64,000 nucleotides of DNA from JACPPO01 sp965262505 (GTDB taxonomy: Bacteria > Acidobacteriota > Vicinamibacteria > Vicinamibacterales > UBA2999). Positions 25,931-33,469 of this stretch are shown piece by piece. The notes beneath the pieces are model-generated. The model had not been told where the DNA came from. It saw nothing but the letters and a program-made list of their open reading frames with translations, and ran no database searches. The stretch lies in assembly GCA_965262505.1 (NCBI GenBank), contig CBDHFM010000012.1:47966-111965 (forward strand), given 5' to 3'. A program made the position numbers and the translations under genes. Every line of letters begins with the position of its first letter. Within the stretch, counting starts at the first letter, position 1.

Positions 25931-26244
25931 CGGGGAGCGCCGTGTCGGCTACAACCCCTGCGGCGCGTGCGAGTTGGGAAGATGGATGGCGCGCATCCTG
26001 TTACGCTAGGTTAGTAGATGGTCGTCCAATACACAAGACCGGGGCGGGTCTGGGTCGAGCTGGACATATGAGCTGCCAATCTGCGCGTCGCCGACGACGA
26101 TCGAGAGCAAGATCTCCTGGTTGGATTGCACCGAGATAGTCGCGCTCATCGAAACTCTCTTCACACTGCCCTCCCTATGAGCGGAAACCCCCGTGACGCG
26201 CCGGTGGCACCATCGTCACGATAGCCAGGATGATACATTTCTTT

Positions 26245-26292
26245 CACCGGGCAGCGCTGGCCGAACGCACCCGCCGCCGCTGGACGCGATAA
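26245..26292 (+). pseudogene. C-terminal scrap of the Ala-rich gene
   Basis: RAALAERTRRRWTR-stop, matching the end of the gene at 23665-23946 (GAELADRTRHRWTR-stop), including the following ataaatatggc/ctaaaatggc. The flanks 25931-26244 and 26293-26640 contain no gene I can support. An open tail DTFDIDRRIKEIEYLPDPAG lies at ~26348-26424 but has no recognisable start. Confidence 0.55.
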
Positions 26293-26640
26293 ATATGGCC
26301 GGTCGCTAGAGGTCAGGCCCGACGCTCAATCCTTGGTAGCTGTTCGCACCGATACCTTCGACATCGACCGTCGCATCAAAGAAATCGAGTACCTCCCAGA
26401 CCCCGCCGGCGAGTTCGTGGCCTGACGATCGCAAGAGCAGCTCGACCGCGTGATCGCCGGCCGGCGCTGCCCTCTCGTGTCGGGCACGTCGGCCGTCCGC
26501 TTGCTATCGATGGTGGCCGCGCCGGACCACTACGCCAGCTCGCTCCGCGCCCCCCGTGCTGGCACAGGTCCGGCTCGTGCGGCCCCTCGTCTCTCCGGCG
26601 GCGCGGCCTGCCCGACTCCCCCATGTGTCCCGGCGTGCGG

Positions 26641-26693
26641 GTGTCCCTCGTCAGTGAGGACACACCGCCACCGAGAACCCGAAGGAGAGATCG
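26641..26693 (+). promoter_or_regulatory. Leader hairpin before the small gene at 26694
   Basis: gtgtcc-ctcgtcagtga-ggacac (26641-26663), then gaaggag (26681-26687) seven bases before the ATG. Same architecture as at 25103-25158. Confidence 0.5.
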
Positions 26694-26930
26694 ATGCCCG
26701 ACAAGACCATCACGCTCACCCCGGCCCAGGCTCAGCGGCTTATTGACACCTATTACTACGTCACCGAGCCCGATGCCGTCGAACGGCTGACCCGCGGCGA
26801 ACTCTCGCTGTACGACACGCCACGCGGCGATCTCGTGGAGTTTGAGTGCGACGTGTACGGCGAGCCGTGTCCTGGCTGTCGCTGGATGAGATCGATGCGC
26901 TCGTCTACGGCGGGTAAGCCCGCCCACTGA
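26694..26930 (+). CDS. Small conserved plasmid protein, probably frameshifted near its end
   Basis: The frame reads KTITLTPAQAQRLIDTYYYV, TEPDAVERLTRGELSLYDTP, then GDLVEFECDVYGEP. After GEP the current frame gives cysteine-rich nonsense. The neighbouring frame gives VSWLSLDEIDALVYGG-stop (ends 26918), which matches a second copy at 24432-24483. A one-base change near 26866 therefore probably broke the original ~74-residue protein. Unknown function; the name of the family is not known to me. Confidence 0.55.
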   Translation: MPDKTITLTPAQAQRLIDTYYYVTEPDAVERLTRGELSLYDTPRGDLVEFECDVYGEPCPGCRWMRSMRSSTAGKPAH

Positions 26931-27147
26931 TCGGCCGGCCCTCCACCGCGGCGGACGGCGCCGCCGTGGACACGCCCGGCTCGTGGAGGCGATCCGGGCT
27001 GTTTTGGGTGGGGTGTTGCCGGAGCGGGAACAGCCCGTGAGGAGAAACACTCAGGAAAATCGACGTACTGGTGTCCGTTCCCTCTCTGCTCCCCTTATTT
27101 CCAGGTCGGATCGGCCGTTTTTCATTTCTTCTAATTCAAAGATGAAC

Positions 27148-27335
27148 AGGCCAACGGCCTGTACTTACTTGTTGGGTTGTACTACATGATCTTATGTACT
27201 TGTATGTGCTACATGTTTCAGCGATAGTTTGGCTTAAAAAAACTACATGTTTCAGCGATAGTTTGGCTTAAAAAAACTACATGTTTCAGCGAAGGAAAAC
27301 ACCTGGATTCACAGCCTTTTTGTGGAAAACCCACG
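27148..27335. other. Iteron replication origin 1
   Basis: In order: aggccaacggcct palindrome (27148-27160), a gtac-rich AT stretch, and three head-to-tail iterons with a 34-base period (27209-27242, 27243-27276, partial 27277-27292; each begins ctacatgtttcagcga). Then a DnaA-box-like ttgtggaaaa (27320-27329). It lies 3' of repA (27612-28607, minus). The same order of parts is seen at 46.0-46.2 kb and 56.06-56.23 kb with different iterons. Confidence 0.82.
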
Positions 27336-27611
27336 GCGGCGCGCTCAGAGGCCACAGGAACGGCAACCGCGCGCCGGCCGTCCGGGCCCGGCCGCGCCAC
27401 CGCCAATCGCCACGTAGGGGCGCACTCACGGCGAGGCGCGCCGTGTTTCAGAGCTGGACCTAGCTTTCACTCACAGGCCGAGGCAACCGCGCGCGGTCCT
27501 TCGCTCCGCCCCGGCCCGCCGGGTGACACGAACCGCACCGTTGCAGCTCAGACAGCAAATATGGCCGGCCGGAGCACCCGGCTAACCCGTGAGGACGGGA
27601 CGGCCGACGAT

Positions 27612-28607
27612 CTACGACTCGCCGATCAACCGGAGTTGTGTGGGCGTGATGCGTGGGGTCGAGGGCGAGACGACGAGCCCACCCGTCACCGTGTGGTAGT
27701 TCAAGCCGGGCCACGCGGTTTTGATTTTTTTCAGCTCGCGCAAGACCTCCCCGCGGAAGCGGCTGACCGAGCCGGGCTTTGTAGCCTTCGCTGGGTCCGC
27801 CCCGAACTGGTAAAGGAGCTGTCGCCAGGAGAGCGTGAGCGGTGCCGACAACGCGAACGTCCGATAGACGAGCCAGAAATACAAATCCAACCCGAGCGGC
27901 GACCGCTTGAGCGCCTTGAGGATGTGTAGGTCGAGCGGGATCGGGTGCCGGATGATCTCGTTGAAGAACTGCTCACCGAGCTGGATCGTGGATTCCCACA
28001 GGCCCGGCGTGTCCGGCCGCGACGACGAGTGCCACCAATACTCGGCGCGGTCAGCGATGAACGAATGTACCTGGACCTCATGATCGCTGTCCGCGTAGAC
28101 GAGCTGGACCGAACAACGAAAGAGCCGGCGCATCTGATTTTTGAGTCGCGTCCGATCCCCTCGCTCGCCGCCGCTGTGACTCTTCATGCCAAGCTTATGC
28201 ATGAACTCATACAGTGACCGCCCGAGGACCAGTTGGCGGCGCTGCGTCCGTACCGCCTCTGAGCACACCCATGCCAGCAGCAGCCGCGGTAGGATACCGT
28301 AGGGCAGTCGCGCCGGCTGTCCGCCGGCACTCATGATCAGGGTGTATGGCCCGTTGCGCCGGACGTACTCTTTCCGGTCCCCTGGATTGGTGCGCGGCAG
28401 ACTGCACAGCGCGAGCAGCCGCGCCATGAAGCCGAGATCGGGCTCCGCTTCGCTCGCCTCGATGAGCTGATTGACCTGGCGCAGCGTGGTGAAGTGGTGC
28501 CGAGTTTGCGCCGACATTGCCCGCCCGCTCGGGACGACGCTAGGCAGCGTGCCGGCCACGTCGCCGATGGGCACAAACCCGCGAACTGGTCGAGAGGGGC
28601 CGCTCAT
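27612..28607 (-). CDS. repA: RepA-type plasmid replication initiator 1
   Basis: 331 residues of the plasmid RepA family: GFMARLLALCSLPRTNPGDR, GILPRLLLAWVCSEAVRTQR, LVLGRSLYEFMHKLGMKSHS, RLKNQMRRLFRC, then the second winged-helix part LKALKRSPLGLDLYFWLVYR and LSWRQLLYQFGADP. It binds iterons and opens the origin. The adjacent iteron array at 27.2 kb, behind its stop codon, is the obvious target. A paralogue at 43206-44198 has the same length and about two thirds identical residues by eye. It reads toward its origin and away from parA. Confidence 0.92.
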   Translation of the reverse strand: MSGPSRPVRGFVPIGDVAGTLPSVVPSGRAMSAQTRHHFTTLRQVNQLIEASEAEPDLGFMARLLALCSLPRTNPGDRKEYVRRNGPYTLIMSAGGQPARLPYGILPRLLLAWVCSEAVRTQRRQLVLGRSLYEFMHKLGMKSHSGGERGDRTRLKNQMRRLFRCSVQLVYADSDHEVQVHSFIADRAEYWWHSSSRPDTPGLWESTIQLGEQFFNEIIRHPIPLDLHILKALKRSPLGLDLYFWLVYRTFALSAPLTLSWRQLLYQFGADPAKATKPGSVSRFRGEVLRELKKIKTAWPGLNYHTVTGGLVVSPSTPRITPTQLRLIGES

Positions 28608-28671
28608 TGTTCAAAAATCAAGATCGACACGCCAATTTTCTCAGCTCACCATACCAAGTCAAAATCGCTGC

Positions 28672-28766
28672 ATGATACGGGAAACCCTCGTGGATGGCGA
28701 ACCCGTGCTCGATGTTCGATCTCCAGGACGTGGCACGGGTGTTCTATCCTCCGCCGCCGGCCGAGG
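28672..28766 (+). pseudogene. Fused scraps: head of the MIRxTxVDGE gene and a virD4 fragment
   Basis: MIRETLVDGEPVLDV (28672-28716) is the head of the small gene seen at 6636. In another frame CSMFDLQDVARVFYPPPPAE (28705-28766) matches VirD4 residues near 390-410 (LSMFDLPAIARVFCPPAPE). Two different conjugation genes are joined within 60 bases. The first scrap also lies upstream of repA2. Confidence 0.65.
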
Positions 28767-28858
28767 CGACCGCGCGGGCCGCGTCAGCCGATAGGTACGA
28801 GCCGCTGAGCGTGGGCGCGGCGCTCCACCGGAGCGTGCGTGGCCCGCCCATCGCCAGC

Positions 28859-29533
28859 TCATCGAGTCGGGGAAGGGCGCTGGATACCCCCTACGGCGAT
28901 TTCCAGGGTCTTATCCGCTCGCAGGTGCTGGTGATTGAACGCGTCTCTCACCTGCCGGTAGAGACTTCGAGATAGGTTGTTAACACGAGAGGGCGGTGTC
29001 TGGAACGTCGGCTCGTCATTCTCGCGCAAAGTGCGGATGGCCTTGACCGAACCGACCCACCCCATAGTCTTCTCAAGAGGAATCTGGCTCAGATATCGCC
29101 CAACGTACTGACGCTCCATTGTGCTGGACGGGAAATTATTGATGAGGTATCGGACGTTTTGCGCACCTTGGGATTCAAGCACGTTCATCTGAACGAGCGC
29201 CTCTTTCACGTCTTCCGGGTCCGGCATGACCGGAATCAAAACAAGATCGACATATCGCGCAATCCATGCATCAAACTCCGGGCGGTTTCCGGCGCTATCA
29301 ATAATGCACAGGCCGTCCGTGTTGATAGCCGCGTTGACAAGCGTCTGGAGGGTTTCCGGTTCCCGTGCGTCGTAATACATGTACGGCCTGCCGTTCACCT
29401 TCAACGGCTCGCGATTGTCGGTGTGCATAAGATGGGCGGGCACGTTATCCCAGGACGCACCAAGAGCGAGCGCGTGAGAAAGCGCGGTTTTCCCGCTACC
29501 ACCTTTCCGTTGTGTCAGAGCCACGCCTCTCAT
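28859..29533 (-). CDS. parA: ParA-type partition ATPase 1
   Basis: 224 residues. Deviant Walker A at the N-terminus (TQRKGGSGKTALSHALALGA), GLCIIDSAGN as the Walker B region, and LVLIPVMPDPEDVKEALVQM. It segregates plasmid copies to daughter cells. The C-terminal half is unusual (FNHQHLRADKTLEIAVGGIQ). Its start overlaps the stop of the small upstream gene by four bases. A partition function rather than a chromosome role is inferred from the neighbouring repA. Confidence 0.88.
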   Translation of the reverse strand: MRGVALTQRKGGSGKTALSHALALGASWDNVPAHLMHTDNREPLKVNGRPYMYYDAREPETLQTLVNAAINTDGLCIIDSAGNRPEFDAWIARYVDLVLIPVMPDPEDVKEALVQMNVLESQGAQNVRYLINNFPSSTMERQYVGRYLSQIPLEKTMGWVGSVKAIRTLRENDEPTFQTPPSRVNNLSRSLYRQVRDAFNHQHLRADKTLEIAVGGIQRPSPTR

Positions 29534-29799
29534 GACCCTGCTCTATCGTGATCCCGTCGAATAATGGCGCGTAGAGCTTCCGACGCATTCACGACCTTGC
29601 CCTGTTGCTGGGACATAGACACCGCAACGGCGTTGATCTGGTCTAAATCGCCTTGTCCCAAGCTGAAGGTTTTTCGTACAACGGCGGTGGCGCGGCCCTG
29701 AATCTCAGCGACTTTCTTCTGAAACGGATCGCTAGAGTTGGTCTTCCGAAGGTCGACGAGGTTGGGTGATTTCATACTATATGACGGTATGATACTCAT
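29530..29799 (-). CDS. Small ParB/CopG-like partner of ParA1
   Basis: Up to 89 residues: KSPNLVDLRKTNSSDPFQKK, then VVRKTFSLGQGDLDQINAVA and a short helical end (VVNASEALRAIIRRDHDRAG) like a ribbon-helix-helix protein. The first ATG lies inside the upstream palindromes. The ATG at 29775 (MKSPNL) is an alternative, and no ribosome site separates them. The likely role is the centromere-binding repressor of the parA operon. Confidence 0.7.
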   Translation of the reverse strand: MSIIPSYSMKSPNLVDLRKTNSSDPFQKKVAEIQGRATAVVRKTFSLGQGDLDQINAVAVSMSQQQGKVVNASEALRAIIRRDHDRAGS

Positions 29800-29818
29800 A
29801 CCATATGATTATTATGGC
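29771..29818. promoter_or_regulatory. Partition-site/operator 1 (catac/gtatg palindromes)
   Basis: ttcatactatatga, then ggtatga-tac-tcatacc (29786-29802, perfect 7-base arms), then catatgattattatgg. Immediately upstream of the parA1 operon. An 85-base copy including the first codons of the partner gene lies at 30872-30955. From 29819 to 30022 I see no gene. Confidence 0.7.
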
Positions 29819-30022
29819 GGTTGTTTTCGGTTCAAGTCAAGTGGTCGATCTAATTAGGAGACCTCACAAGATCAGCTCGTACGGGTGGGTGAACATCCAC
29901 AAGGCGATGTCGAGGTGTTCACAGTTCTCGTTCACTTGGCCGCGATTGAGCGCTGGTTAGCTTGGGCGGCTTACGGCTGTTCCAGAGACTTTGTCGTCGT
30001 CCTTCCGTAGTGGGCCTATAAT

Positions 30023-30277
30023 ATGGCCATGAAGATTGCCAACATCGCCGAGTTCAAAAATCACCTGAGCGCGTACCTCGACGCCGTGGCGAATGGCGAA
30101 GAGGTCGAGGTGCGGAAGCGGAACACGCCGTTCGTGCGCGTCGTGCCGATCCGCACGTGGGCGCGGAATCGAACAGTGCTCGGATGCGGCCCGGGCACGG
30201 TTGTCGTTAAGTCGGATCTGATCGACCCGATGATTCCTCCAGAGGACTGGGACATGCTGGGAGATGCCCCCGCGTGA
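30023..30277 (+). CDS. Phd/YefM-family antitoxin
   Basis: 84 residues: MAMKIANIAEFKNHLSAYLD, AVANGEEVEVRKRNTPFVRV, the Phd fold that binds DNA and masks the toxin with its C-terminal tail. A -10 box tataat (30008-30013 region, cctataatatggcc) lies immediately before the ATG, so the message has almost no leader. The stop overlaps the toxin start by four bases. Confidence 0.9.
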   Translation: MAMKIANIAEFKNHLSAYLDAVANGEEVEVRKRNTPFVRVVPIRTWARNRTVLGCGPGTVVVKSDLIDPMIPPEDWDMLGDAPA

Positions 30278-30684
30278 CGGTGGTGCTCGACACCTGTGCG
30301 GTCATCTGGGCCATCAGCGACCCCGCACAACTCCCGGATCAAGCCACGCGGCTCTTGGAGGCAGAGGAGACGGAGGTGTGCGTGTCCGCGATTAGTTGCG
30401 CGGAAATCGCGTGCGCGGCAGAACGCGGGCGCATCGAGATTGATCGGCATTGGCGTCTCTGGTTCCGCCACTATGTGGAGTTGAACGGCTGGACGGTCCT
30501 TCCGATCGAGCTTGAGTCCGTCGAGGAGGCGTACGCGTTGCCCGCGCCGTTCCACCGTGATCCGGCGGACCGGATTATCGTTGCGGAAGCCCGGCGGCTG
30601 TCTGCTGCCGTTGTCACGGCCGACGCACGGATCCTGAACTATCCTCACGTGAAGACCGTGTGGGGGACGCCACGGCCAGGCTAA
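30274..30684 (+). CDS. vapC: PIN-domain (VapC-like) toxin ribonuclease
   Basis: 136 residues. PIN signatures: N-terminal Asp in VVLDTCAVIWAIS, acidic ISCAEIACAAERGRI, and the C-terminal DPADRIIVAEARRLSAAVVT, ADARIL. A magnesium-dependent ribonuclease that would be held by the Phd-type partner upstream. The pair sits beside repA1/parA1, fitting a plasmid-stability role. Confidence 0.93.
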   Translation: MTVVLDTCAVIWAISDPAQLPDQATRLLEAEETEVCVSAISCAEIACAAERGRIEIDRHWRLWFRHYVELNGWTVLPIELESVEEAYALPAPFHRDPADRIIVAEARRLSAAVVTADARILNYPHVKTVWGTPRPG

Positions 30685-30871
30685 ACGCTCCGCTCGGTAC
30701 GCTCGGAGATCCGTCCTTGGCAACCCCCTCAGGATGAGCGGCATCCACACGACACCGACGACGGCAGTCGAAATCTACTTAACTGATCTCGCGCTGGTGC
30801 TGGCCTCAGGTAGCGCGACGCGCACGCGGTCTGGTCCCCGTCGTCGAGTCGGCGCTGTTTTCCCGCTAGCG

Positions 30872-30955
30872 TTGGTCTTCCGAAGGTCGACGGGGTTGGA
30901 TGATTTCATACCATATGACGGTATGATATTCATACCGTATGATTATTATGTCTGG
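30872..30955 (+). repeat. Duplicate of the parA1 operator and partner-gene head
   Basis: ttggtcttccgaaggtcgac... tracks 29738-29818 closely. The palindrome ggtatga-tat-tcatacc (30920-30936) keeps both arms while its centre differs (tat instead of tac). It is an orphan centromere/operator copy pointing to a second, decayed element. Confidence 0.8.
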
Positions 30956-30971
30956 CGGGATGACGATGCGC

Positions 30972-31182
30972 CCTCTCGCGGCTGGCGAGCTGCGCCATGC
31001 AGGGCGGCGGCGATCTCCCGTGGGACGTCACCTGTAGGGGCGTCGTGGACGGGATCGCAATGGTGATCCACATGACCCGAGCGGATGGCCGACGCTTTGT
31101 CGAAGAAGCCGCCGTGGTCAACGGCTACGACGCCGGAAAGAATCAATGGGACATACAACGATTCGAACGAATGCCCGGCTGA
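30972..31182 (+). pseudogene. C-terminal fragment of a second virB11
   Basis: Reads MQGGGDLPWDVTCRGVVDGI, AMVIHMTRADGRRFVEEAAV, then NGYDAGKNQWDIQRF. This corresponds to the last ~60 residues of the intact VirB11 (20925-21884). The rest of the gene is missing; the left break follows the orphan operator at 30872-30955. Confidence 0.88.
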
Positions 31183-31524
31183 GTCTGAGTCGCGCGCGCA
31201 TCCGCACCCTCGCCGTCCTCGCCACGCGGCTGACCGGCGGGCCTGAGGACCAGCGCGCGCCCGCCACACCACGCACCAGGAGACCCACCCCATGACCGAT
31301 CTCAAGAGTGACGCCGCAGGAACACTCCATGCCACGGCGCGCAAACGCTTGGACACCAGGCGCGCGCCGCCAAGGTCGTCGACGCCGCCACGACCGCCGC
31401 CGCCGCCAACCGCATCGCGGCTGAGGCATGGACCGCCGTGGCGACCCACGCGGCGACACAGGCGATCGACTGCCAGCGCGGGGCAGAACTGGCCGACCAC
31501 ACCAGGCGCCGCTGGGCGCGCTAG
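31147..31524 (+). pseudogene. Collapsed nuclease/Sel1/Ala-rich genes of the decayed element
   Basis: 31147 opens MGHTTIRTNARLSLSRARIR like the nuclease start MGYRTNRHAEGIKAVRF. It then jumps to GPEDQRAPATPR, the tail of the Sel1 protein (APEDQTSPTTR). After a ribosome site, MTDLKSDAAGTLHATA starts the Ala-rich gene, which shifts frame and ends THAATQAIDCQRGAELADHT, RRRWAR-stop at 31524. Synteny with 21848-23946 is kept but about 1.9 kb is deleted. Confidence 0.75.
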
Positions 31525-31781
31525 GCGGCGCCGGGGCAATCTTGAGGGGTGATTCCCGTAAAAGAGTCTGTTGGTCTGGTCTCGCTCGCGTGTCGGCCAA
31601 TCCTTGCGGTTGGAAGCGACGCGGCGAGCGGCAAGCGGACGTACACGCGGCCGGAGGCCTCCTGTCTGGCTCGAATGTCCCTGAAGATTGCCTCACCGTC
31701 GTCGTCGAAGCGCGCGGCGGCCGCCTGCCGGATGGCCCGAACTTCAGCGATGATTGGGTCCGAGGGGTATGGAGATATCAC
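31521..31781 (-). CDS. Small conserved protein (DPIIxEVRxIRxxxAxRF family)
   Basis: 86 residues from a GTG start: MISPYPSDPIIAEVRAIRQA, AAARFDDDGEAIFRDIRARQ, EASGRVYVRLP. The first ~50 residues match a very widespread small helical family, often seen beside PIN-type toxins and thought to be antitoxin-like. The last 35 residues overlap the Ala-rich remnant and are probably not native. No toxin partner stands next to it here. Confidence 0.65.
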   Translation of the reverse strand: MISPYPSDPIIAEVRAIRQAAAARFDDDGEAIFRDIRARQEASGRVYVRLPLAASLPTARIGRHASETRPTDSFTGITPQDCPGAA

Positions 31782-31795
31782 ACCTCGGTGTCGGG

Positions 31796-32023
31796 CTAGT
31801 TGGCGGCGTCGGCGTCGCGCTTGAGGACCTCGATCACGAGGGTGCGCAGTTCCGTGATGTCGTCGTGGACTTCAGTGAAGCGGGCGTTCATGTCTATGCG
31901 CAAGCCGTCGATGCGGGCGTTGACGTCGTCGATGCGCTTGCCCGAGTACCAGGCGCTGCCGGCCATCGTGAAGACGACGGCCGCGGCCGCCACGAAGATG
32001 GTGATGCGGTCGGTCGCATTCAT
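31796..32023 (-). CDS. Small membrane protein with coiled-coil tail
   Basis: 75 residues from the ATG at 32023: one transmembrane helix (ITIFVAAAAVVFTMAGSAWY), then heptad-like KRIDDVNARIDGLRIDMNAR and FTEVHDDITELRTLVIEVLK. This anchor-plus-coiled-coil layout is common in small phage/plasmid proteins of unknown role. Weak ribosome site (gcaggt). Confidence 0.65.
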   Translation of the reverse strand: MNATDRITIFVAAAAVVFTMAGSAWYSGKRIDDVNARIDGLRIDMNARFTEVHDDITELRTLVIEVLKRDADAAN

Positions 32024-32188
32024 ACCTGCAGTGTACCACCCCTTCCACGGATGGGACATCGATCAGAGTGTCCAGAGTGTCCCGGTTGCGGCCGGGGGGA
32101 GTGACCTGATCTCCAACCTGCGACCTCTGCACTGGAGAGCCAACGTCGCTCGGTAGCAGATTCGCTGTGATCGGTGCCACCCCCTCGT

Positions 32189-33298
32189 CTACCGGGAATC
32201 TGTCACCGCCGTCGCGCCATCGCCTCTGTGCTCCCCACTCAGATAGGTCGCCCACTCGTCCATCAGCCGCCGCCGGCGCTCGAACAGGTCCGACCGGGCG
32301 TAGGCCGCCTCGGTCTGGTTGGCCACCACGTGCGCGAGCGCCGCCTCGACCACCTCACGCGGATGATTCGTCTGTTCCGCGGCCCAGTCCCGGAACGATG
32401 ACCGGAATCCGTGCGGCACGGCGGCCACCTTCAGGTTCTGAAGCAGCCGCGGCAGCCGCGTGATGCTGATCGGCTTGCCGCCCTGGCTGGGGAACACGAG
32501 CGGCCCGCGGCCATCGCCGAGCGGCCGCGCCGCACGGAGCATCTTCACCGCCCGTCCGCACAGCGGGACCCGGTGCTCGCGCTTGGACTTCATACGCCCG
32601 GCGGGGATCGTCCACACGCCGGCCCGCAGGTCGATCTCGGCCCACCGCGCGCCGCGCACTTCGCCCGACCGCGCCGCCGTCAGCACCAGAAACTCGAACG
32701 CCAGCTTGACGACCGGTGTCGCCCCCGACTCCCCCATCGTTCGGATCGCCGCCGCCACCTCGCCGTGCGGGAGCGCGCGCATGTGCTCGACGAGGTCCTG
32801 TTGCGGGCCGAGGACCGGGCCGAGCCGGTCGCACGGGTTGTCGCTGCGGTACTCCATCGCCACGGCCCAGTCCAGCACGGCGCTGATCCGCTGGCGAACG
32901 CGGCGCGCGGTCTCGGGCCGGATGTGCCAGATGTGCCGCAGCGTATCCAGCACGTCGACGCTGCTGACGCTCGATACCGGCGTGTCGCCGATGTGCGGGA
33001 GGACGTGCCGCGTCAGGCTCGACATCCAGTCATGAGCGTGCCGGGGGTGGCGCCAGCCGGGGTGCTTGTCCGTCCAGACCCGCTCAGCCGCGGCGGCGAA
33101 GGTGGGCACGGTGTCGGGACGCTGCCTGTCCGCGACCGGGTCGCCGCCTTGGCGCGCCGCCTTGCGGTTGGCGAACGCTTGGTCGCGCGCCTCCTTGAGC
33201 GAGACGAGCGGAAAGCCGCCGAGCCCCACGTCGCGGCGGCGGCCACGGATCACGATCCGCTGGATCCAACTTCGCGTGCCCGTGGGTTGCACGGTCAA
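32189..33298 (-). pseudogene. Tyrosine integrase lacking its first ~45 codons
   Basis: 369 residues homologous to the integrase at 33470-34732, with the catalytic Arg (TAARSGEVRG), the H-x-x-R box (PHGFRSSFRDWA) and the Tyr segment (AAYARSDLFERRRR) all present. Homology begins abruptly at GDGNGLYLTVQP (~33319), exactly the point where the two orphan integrase heads end. Upstream is an in-frame stop and no start codon better than TTG. Whether a short protein is made is unclear. Confidence 0.85.
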
Positions 33299-33435
33299 GT
33301 AGAGGCCGTTGCCATCTCCACTACGGCCTCACAGAATCCACCAACGTGTCGTATTGTGCTGTATGTAGCATAAACGTTGTAGTAATAACTATTTATGACA
33401 CCTTACGAGCTTCCTGATCCGCTCACAACATCCTT

Positions 33436-33464
33436 TGCGGTCCATCAACATCCCCTATACAATG
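33436..33464 (+). promoter_or_regulatory. Promoter of the complete integrase
   Basis: ttgcgg, 17-base spacer, tacaat, ending about six bases before the ATG at 33470. The message would be nearly leaderless. Confidence 0.5.
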
Positions 33465-33469
33465 AGGGT

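Noticed and set aside
27209..27292. Possible CRISPR array
   Set aside because: Three 34-base head-to-tail copies without unique spacers, next to repA and a DnaA-box-like site: iterons, not CRISPR.
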